The notes beneath the pieces were generated by a model, which saw only the letters and a program-made list of their open reading frames with translations, was not told the DNA's origin and ran no database searches. From Fidelibacterota bacterium (GTDB taxonomy: Bacteria; Fidelibacterota; Marinisomatia; SCGC-AAA003-L08; TS1B11): a DNA stretch of 10,624 nucleotides. Of the stretch, positions 6,479 through 10,624 are shown in pieces; position 1 is the stretch's first letter; every line of letters starts with the position of its first letter. The position numbers were made by a program, and so were the translations under genes. The stretch is from contig JADFMC010000037.1 in NCBI GenBank assembly GCA_022564085.1, positions 1 through 10,624 of the forward strand. Reading direction: 5' to 3'.

Positions 6479-7954
6479 CTAATACTCAAATACGCTACGG
6501 CCAATGAACTCCCGCAGGATGGAGTCCCTGGGGATGGGGTCCAGGGGGACGGGCGCTACCAGTGACAGGAATATAAGCAGACGCTGGGCCTGCTCCCAAG
6601 CGGGGCTGCTCTTTGCCACGGCCCGCAACACTAGCTCCGCCTGGCTTCGCAGCACCCCCAGTTCGAAGACCAGGGCCGAGTTGAACATGAAATCGGCCTC
6701 CTCCTGGTACTTAAATACGTGCTTGCTCTCGCCGCGGCGCACCGCAGGCCAGCGTAACAGGGTCTCTTCGGCGTTATAGCCCCGGAACTGGGCGTCTCGC
6801 ACCAGCCTTCGGAGCAGCCGGTTGTCGGAGCCGGAGACCCGGTGCTCGTTGTCGATGTTCAGCTGGGTGATGGCGCTGACGTAGATGCGTTGGACCTGGT
6901 CCGCCCCCAGCTCGTCGGTGAATACGGGGTTCAATCCGTGTAGGCCCTCTACCACCAAAAGTTGGTCCTTGCCCAATTGCATTGTCTCGTCATTGTCGTA
7001 GCCCTGTCCGCGCTTAAATGAGAACCGTCGCCGGGGTATGGTCTCGCCCGCCAGCAGCCGCCGGATAGCGCTCACCAGCCGGGCGACGTCCACCGCTTCA
7101 AGTCCTTCGAAATCGAGGGTACCATCTGTTTGGGGCTGCATATCAGCCCGGTCAAGGAAGTAATCGTCCAGGGAGATGGAAATCGTGTTCAACAGATTGG
7201 CCTGCAGCTGAATGGACAGTCGCTTGGCAAAGGTGGTTTTCCCAGAGCTGGACGGGCCCGATATGAAGACCACCCTTTTCTGGGGATAGCCGGCGGCCAA
7301 ACCGACGGCGATCTCGGCAATGGTCTTTTCGTGCAACGCCTCAGCCACCAGGATCAGCTCCCGGTCCAGCTTTCCCTCCAGGCGCCGATTGAGCTGTCGC
7401 AGGTTGTTAACGTGTAATGCCCGGCCCCAATCGTGCCGCTGCTGGATCACCCGGTAGAGCTTGGGACTGTCGCGCATCGGTTCCAGTGGGCCCGTGGTGG
7501 GAAAACGCAGCACGAACCCGCTGTCGTAGGGTTCCAGGCGAAATCCCTGCAGGGCGGCCATATCGGTGAGCATGGGCTCCAGGCGGTAGTCCAGGTAGTG
7601 CCCATAGCGGGCGGCCGGCACCTCCTCACGGTCCAGGCGGTCCAGGATCTCCAGCTTATCGGTCCGCTCCCGCCTGCGGAAACGCTCAGACAGTTCCTTC
7701 CGATCCACCGTCTCCAGCACCAGCGGGCGCTCCCCATTCAGATACTCCTCCATACGGCCCTCCAGCCGCCCGATGGCCTCCGGATCGTGCTGGTGCTGGA
7801 TGCCGAAATGGCAGTAGTAGCCCCCAATGAACGAATGTTCTATGTAGAATTCACGCTCCGGCAACAACTCCTCTACGGCCGCCGCCAGCAGGAACCCCAG
7901 GGTGGCATGCTGGGCGCTGGGATCAATCTGGCTACTGTTGGGAGGCGTCATCAT
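6479..7954 (-). CDS. Uridine-kinase-like nucleoside kinase with ThrRS-like N-terminal region
   Basis: A 491-residue cytoplasmic protein. Residues ~16-51 resemble the second additional domain of threonyl-tRNA synthetase (ATLGFLLAAAVEELLP ... GGYYCHFG). The C-terminal half is a P-loop kinase of the phosphoribulokinase/uridine kinase family: Walker A GPSSSGKT at 233-240, then the acidic SLDDYFLDR motif at 261-269 expected to bind metal and nucleoside, then VVEGLHGLNP. It likely phosphorylates a nucleoside such as uridine using ATP or GTP; substrate is not proven. Relatives in this group are often ~550 residues with an N-terminal TGS domain, which this protein lacks. The HxxxH zinc motif of true synthetases is also absent, as in the family. 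The start is the first of two ATGs (7954); an AAGG lies seven bases before it. A consensus -10 box sits 24 bases upstream. It is divergent from the transporter gene. Confidence 0.88.
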   Translation of the reverse strand: MMTPPNSSQIDPSAQHATLGFLLAAAVEELLPEREFYIEHSFIGGYYCHFGIQHQHDPEAIGRLEGRMEEYLNGERPLVLETVDRKELSERFRRRERTDKLEILDRLDREEVPAARYGHYLDYRLEPMLTDMAALQGFRLEPYDSGFVLRFPTTGPLEPMRDSPKLYRVIQQRHDWGRALHVNNLRQLNRRLEGKLDRELILVAEALHEKTIAEIAVGLAAGYPQKRVVFISGPSSSGKTTFAKRLSIQLQANLLNTISISLDDYFLDRADMQPQTDGTLDFEGLEAVDVARLVSAIRRLLAGETIPRRRFSFKRGQGYDNDETMQLGKDQLLVVEGLHGLNPVFTDELGADQVQRIYVSAITQLNIDNEHRVSGSDNRLLRRLVRDAQFRGYNAEETLLRWPAVRRGESKHVFKYQEEADFMFNSALVFELGVLRSQAELVLRAVAKSSPAWEQAQRLLIFLSLVAPVPLDPIPRDSILREFIGRSVFEY

Positions 7955-7977
7955 GGGGCCTTGAAATTAAGTCAGAT

Positions 7978-7983
7978 ATTATA
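7978..7983 (-). promoter_or_regulatory. -10 box for the nucleoside kinase gene
   Basis: TATAAT, a perfect consensus, on the minus strand 24 bases before the ATG at 7954, giving a leader of roughly 15-20 bases. No good -35 hexamer lies 16-19 bases upstream, so the call rests on the -10 alone. Confidence 0.45.
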
Positions 7984-8028
7984 TCCGGCAATGCACTATC
8001 GGACTGCCGCCAAGCAGTTAATCCGTGG

Positions 8029-8049
8029 AGAAATTGCGTCGTAATTTCT
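8029..8049 (+). promoter_or_regulatory. 7+7 inverted repeat upstream of the transporter gene, possible operator
   Basis: AGAAATT (8029-8035) and AATTTCT (8043-8049) are perfect reverse complements around GCGTCGT. The arm centres are 14 bases apart, a bit over one helical turn, which suits a dimeric regulator. It ends 21 bases before the transporter ATG (8071), where a repressor could block transcription. AT-rich arms stand out in the local GC-rich sequence. No regulator gene is next to it in this window. Confidence 0.4.
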
Positions 8050-8070
8050 ACCCCTGAGAAAGTCCCCCTG

Positions 8071-9459
8071 ATGTCACACAGCCAATTAACTCACCACGGT
8101 TATCGCGGTTTCCCCACCCGCTTTCTAATGCGCTTGTCAACGGTGGAAGGGGGCTTTTCGCAGGGTCACCAGATCCTTACGGCCGGCATGTTCATTACTA
8201 TCCTGGCACTGGCTTTGGGAGCTAGGCCCTGGCAGATCGGCTTTCTGGCGGCCATACCTCACATGACCCAACTGTTCCAGCTCATCGGCGCCTACCTGGT
8301 GGAGGCCACCGGCCGCCGGAAACTGGTAGCCGTATGGGGATCGGCCCTTTCACGGCTGCTATGGCTGGCGGTGCCGCTGCTGTTTGTGGCCGCGGACAGT
8401 ATCGATGTGATGCTGGTCTTCCTGGCCTTAGTGATGGTCGCCTCAGCCCTGGAACTCATGGCGGGCAACGCCTGGACCACCTGGATGGCGGACCTGATCC
8501 CCGCGACCCTGCGGGGACGTTATTTCGGCTACCGCCACGCAGTGATGGCCGCGGTGACCATTGCGGTAACCCTCGGGGGTGGATTGTGGCTGGAATGGGG
8601 CCGGGACCGAATCAGCGAGGCCTGGACACTAAGCTGGGTCCTATTCGCCGCAGCTATAGCCGGTATGACGGGCCTGGCGCTCCTTGCCCGCCAGCCTGAC
8701 ATCCCCCGGCCCCGCGAACGCCAGGCCCCCAAGCTTAAAGAGCTGATGCTGAGGCCGGCCCGCAATGTGGAGTTCCGCCGGGCGCTGCAATTCTTCATGG
8801 TATGGAACCTGGCCGTCGGTTTCTCGGCGGCCTTCTTCCAGGTGCACATGATCCGGGTGCTGAGCATGTCCTACTTGACCATCGCCCTGTTCCAGTCCAT
8901 CAAACCGTTGATAGCCATGTTCATCTACCGCCGCTGGGGCCTGGTGCTGGACCGCTTCGCCGTCAAATCGGTCCTGCTGCTGTCGGGGGGCTTGATCACG
9001 ATATTGCCGCTACTGTGGTTGTTGCCTGCCGAGGGGCAGATAGGCTGGCTGTGGGTTATCGCCGCACTCAGCGGAATCGGCTGGACCGGTTTCAACCTGT
9101 CGGCCTATATCTACCCCATGCAGCATTCGCCCCGCATCGGCCGATCCTATTACCTGGCTTATTTCTCCATCATCAGTGGAGTAGGCTTCGTGCTGGCCTC
9201 CATCGCCGGTGGCCTGGTGGTCGATTACCTGGGTGATTGGCAGATAATAGTGGGCGGCCGGGTATACATGGGGCACCACGTATTGTTCGTCATTACGGCT
9301 ATGGGGCGTTTGGCCGCCCTGGGCATGTTGTTGCGGCTGCCGGACGTCAAGGCCCCCGGTACCATGGCCCTGATCACCCGCATCGGCGCCGGTATCTGGC
9401 GCACCGCCTCACTGGGCCGCCCCTTCCCCCGCTGGATCAGGCATAAAGAAAACACCTGA
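8071..9459 (+). CDS. Major facilitator superfamily transporter
   Basis: A 462-residue inner-membrane protein with about 12 hydrophobic segments, for example 36-50, 56-76, 89-107, 111-130, 158-174, 187-206, 239-257, 267-287, 300-318, 324-345, 362-384 and 403-421. The loop after segment 2 has GAYLVEATGRRK (73-84), a loose form of MFS motif A (GxLaDrxGrk). Another marker is WTTWMADLIPATLRGRYFGYR (split around 135-155), a W-x-WMADLxP...RGRYFG signature shared with a group of poorly characterised MFS proteins. The Arg/Lys-rich loop at 207-232 fits the central cytoplasmic loop. Length and layout are full. Substrate cannot be read. The ATG at 8071 has only a weak GAGAAAG purine site; no better start was found. 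It is divergent from the kinase and convergent with the YyaL-like gene, its TGA 2 bases from that gene's TAG. Confidence 0.87.
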   Translation: MSHSQLTHHGYRGFPTRFLMRLSTVEGGFSQGHQILTAGMFITILALALGARPWQIGFLAAIPHMTQLFQLIGAYLVEATGRRKLVAVWGSALSRLLWLAVPLLFVAADSIDVMLVFLALVMVASALELMAGNAWTTWMADLIPATLRGRYFGYRHAVMAAVTIAVTLGGGLWLEWGRDRISEAWTLSWVLFAAAIAGMTGLALLARQPDIPRPRERQAPKLKELMLRPARNVEFRRALQFFMVWNLAVGFSAAFFQVHMIRVLSMSYLTIALFQSIKPLIAMFIYRRWGLVLDRFAVKSVLLLSGGLITILPLLWLLPAEGQIGWLWVIAALSGIGWTGFNLSAYIYPMQHSPRIGRSYYLAYFSIISGVGFVLASIAGGLVVDYLGDWQIIVGGRVYMGHHVLFVITAMGRLAALGMLLRLPDVKAPGTMALITRIGAGIWRTASLGRPFPRWIRHKENT

Positions 9460-9461
9460 GA

Positions 9462-10624
9462 CTAATTCTTCATCCCCAGCGCAGTAAGCATCTCCACCGT
9501 ATCGGTAGTGGGGGCCCGGCAGGCGAAGTTCCGGCAGACATAGGCCGTAGCCAAGCCGTCAAGGGCCACCTGGGTAGCCGTGAACGGAGCCAGGCGGGTG
9601 ATTTGCGACCCCGCCTCTCCTTCCGGCCGTAGCAAGACCACCTTGTTGGGATGATAGGCCCCGCGCAGAGCTGCCAGCATATCACGGGTGCTCTGGGCTC
9701 CCGGTTCCCCGGCGATCACCACCTCGTAGGCCGGGCCCACTGTAAAATCGACGGCACATAGCAGCTGACTATAGGCGGTGGGTCCCAGGTTTATCTGCCT
9801 GGAAAAGGCTCGCAGCAGGGCGGCGGCGGTCTCCTCGTATCCCGGATCACCGGTAATGCGGCCCAGTCGCAGCAGATTCAGGGCGGCTACCGAATTACCT
9901 GAGGGCACCGCTCCGTCGTAGACCTGTTTGCTGCGCAAGATCAGCTGTTCACCATCGGCGGCGGTGAAATAATAGCCGCCACTCTCCCCATCCCAGAATT
10001 GTCCGGCCAGGATTTCCTGCAGCGCCATAGCACGCTCCAGGTATGACACCTTGAATGTGGCCTCGTACAGGTCCAGCAAGGCGGCAATCAGGAAGGCGTA
10101 ATCATCCACGTTGCCGGGAATGCCGGCCTGCCCCTGGCGATAGCGATGCAGCAACCGCCCTGATGGGGTGCTCAGCTGTTCCATGATGAACCGGGTTGCT
10201 TCCTCGGCCGCCTCAACGTACCGCGGCCGGTCCAGAGCCTGCCCGGCACGGGCCAGGGCGCTGATCATCAATCCGTTCCAATCGGTGAGCACCTTGTCAT
10301 CCAGCGACGGCCGGATCCGTCGTTCACGCTCCTTCAACAGGCGTTCGCGCACGGGCCCCCAGGTCTGCACCTGCTCCGCCGATAACTCGGACTTCAGATG
10401 GAGGATATTGCGCCTGGTGACTTGCCCGCCGGCTTCATCCGCGAAATTACCTTTGGCCGCTAAATTGAAAGTCTCCCTGACAAAGGCCGCCTCCGAGGGA
10501 TTGAGGGCGGCCTCGATCTCAACAGTGGTCCACAGGTAGAATTTGCCTTCCTCACCTTCGCTGTCGGCGTCTTCGGCTGAGTAAAATCCACCCTCGGGGG
10601 CAGTGAGGTCGCGCAGCACATAAG
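9462..10624 (-). CDS. yyaL: YyaL/SPATA20-type thioredoxin-domain protein, C-terminal part (5' end outside window)
   Basis: The last 387 residues of a protein whose family is about 680-700 residues. The frame is open to the right edge, where it reads YVLRDLTAPEGGFYSAEDAD, a hallmark of the family, so the GTG at 10619 is an internal valine and not the start. What is seen is the helical barrel part that resembles (alpha/alpha)6 glycosidase folds, with family motifs: GGFYSAEDADSEGEEGKFY near the beginning, DWNGLMISALARAG, DDYAFLIAALLDLYEA, GAVPSGNSVAALNLLRLG, and a C-terminal cysteine pair in YVCRNFACRAP. The N-terminal thioredoxin-like domain lies beyond 10624. The biochemical role of the family is not established; B. 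subtilis YyaL and animal SPATA20 are relatives. Cytoplasmic, no signal visible in this part. It ends with TAG at 9462. Confidence 0.9.
   Translation of the reverse strand, partial: YVLRDLTAPEGGFYSAEDADSEGEEGKFYLWTTVEIEAALNPSEAAFVRETFNLAAKGNFADEAGGQVTRRNILHLKSELSAEQVQTWGPVRERLLKERERRIRPSLDDKVLTDWNGLMISALARAGQALDRPRYVEAAEEATRFIMEQLSTPSGRLLHRYRQGQAGIPGNVDDYAFLIAALLDLYEATFKVSYLERAMALQEILAGQFWDGESGGYYFTAADGEQLILRSKQVYDGAVPSGNSVAALNLLRLGRITGDPGYEETAAALLRAFSRQINLGPTAYSQLLCAVDFTVGPAYEVVIAGEPGAQSTRDMLAALRGAYHPNKVVLLRPEGEAGSQITRLAPFTATQVALDGLATAYVCRNFACRAPTTDTVEMLTALGMKN

Noticed and set aside
7433..8044. 203-codon plus-strand open frame opposite the kinase gene
   Set aside because: Shadow of the GC-rich kinase gene, with low-complexity Q/L/G/H-rich translation and no recognisable motif.

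Overview
The window looks like a piece of a Gram-negative bacterial chromosome from the FCB side of the tree, possibly a candidate phylum such as Marinimicrobia, KSB1 or Latescibacterota. The main clue is the secreted 815-residue protein at 258-2705. It ends in a type IX secretion (T9SS)-like / FlgD-like sorting domain with the NFPNPFNP motif and a terminal SGIYIVRM-type strand, which is typical of those groups. The placement is an inference from protein style, not from a marker gene.

Left part (1-5940) is entirely minus strand in transcription order from right to left: a gene remnant (5741-5937), a second remnant carrying an amber stop and a 1-base deletion (5156-5622), an amicyanin-like cupredoxin protein with a carboxypeptidase-regulatory-like tail (4316-5077), a lipoprotein of unknown family (3554-4285), a small AT-richer cupin protein (3137-3493), and the big LVIVD / choice-of-anchor B secreted protein (258-2705). 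The cupredoxin and lipoprotein genes are 30 bases apart and probably form one operon with a role in the cell envelope. The intergenic stretches on either side of the secreted protein gene each carry a copy of one ~125-base repeat in the same orientation. Its terminal hairpin is kept in both copies by different base pairs, as expected for a minus-strand structured RNA or leader.

Middle part (5940-6478) holds a short plus-strand RRM-type RNA-binding protein gene (6067-6321). A long inverted repeat lies just before its ribosome binding site. A chain of overlapping hairpins follows it and ends in a clear intrinsic terminator, so the 5' and 3' untranslated regions both look structured.

Right part (6479-10624) is GC-rich and ordinary: a uridine-kinase-like nucleoside kinase with a ThrRS-like N-terminal region (minus), a divergent major facilitator transporter (plus), and the C-terminal 387 residues of a YyaL/SPATA20-type thioredoxin-domain protein (minus, cut by the right edge) that converges on the transporter with only 2 bases between stop codons. 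The 116-base divergent region between kinase and transporter has a consensus -10 box for the kinase and a 7+7 inverted repeat before the transporter.

No CRISPR array, insertion sequence, tRNA or rRNA was seen. The most interesting leads are the paired structured repeat, the cupredoxin/lipoprotein pair, the structured RRM transcript, and the pocket of gene decay next to it.
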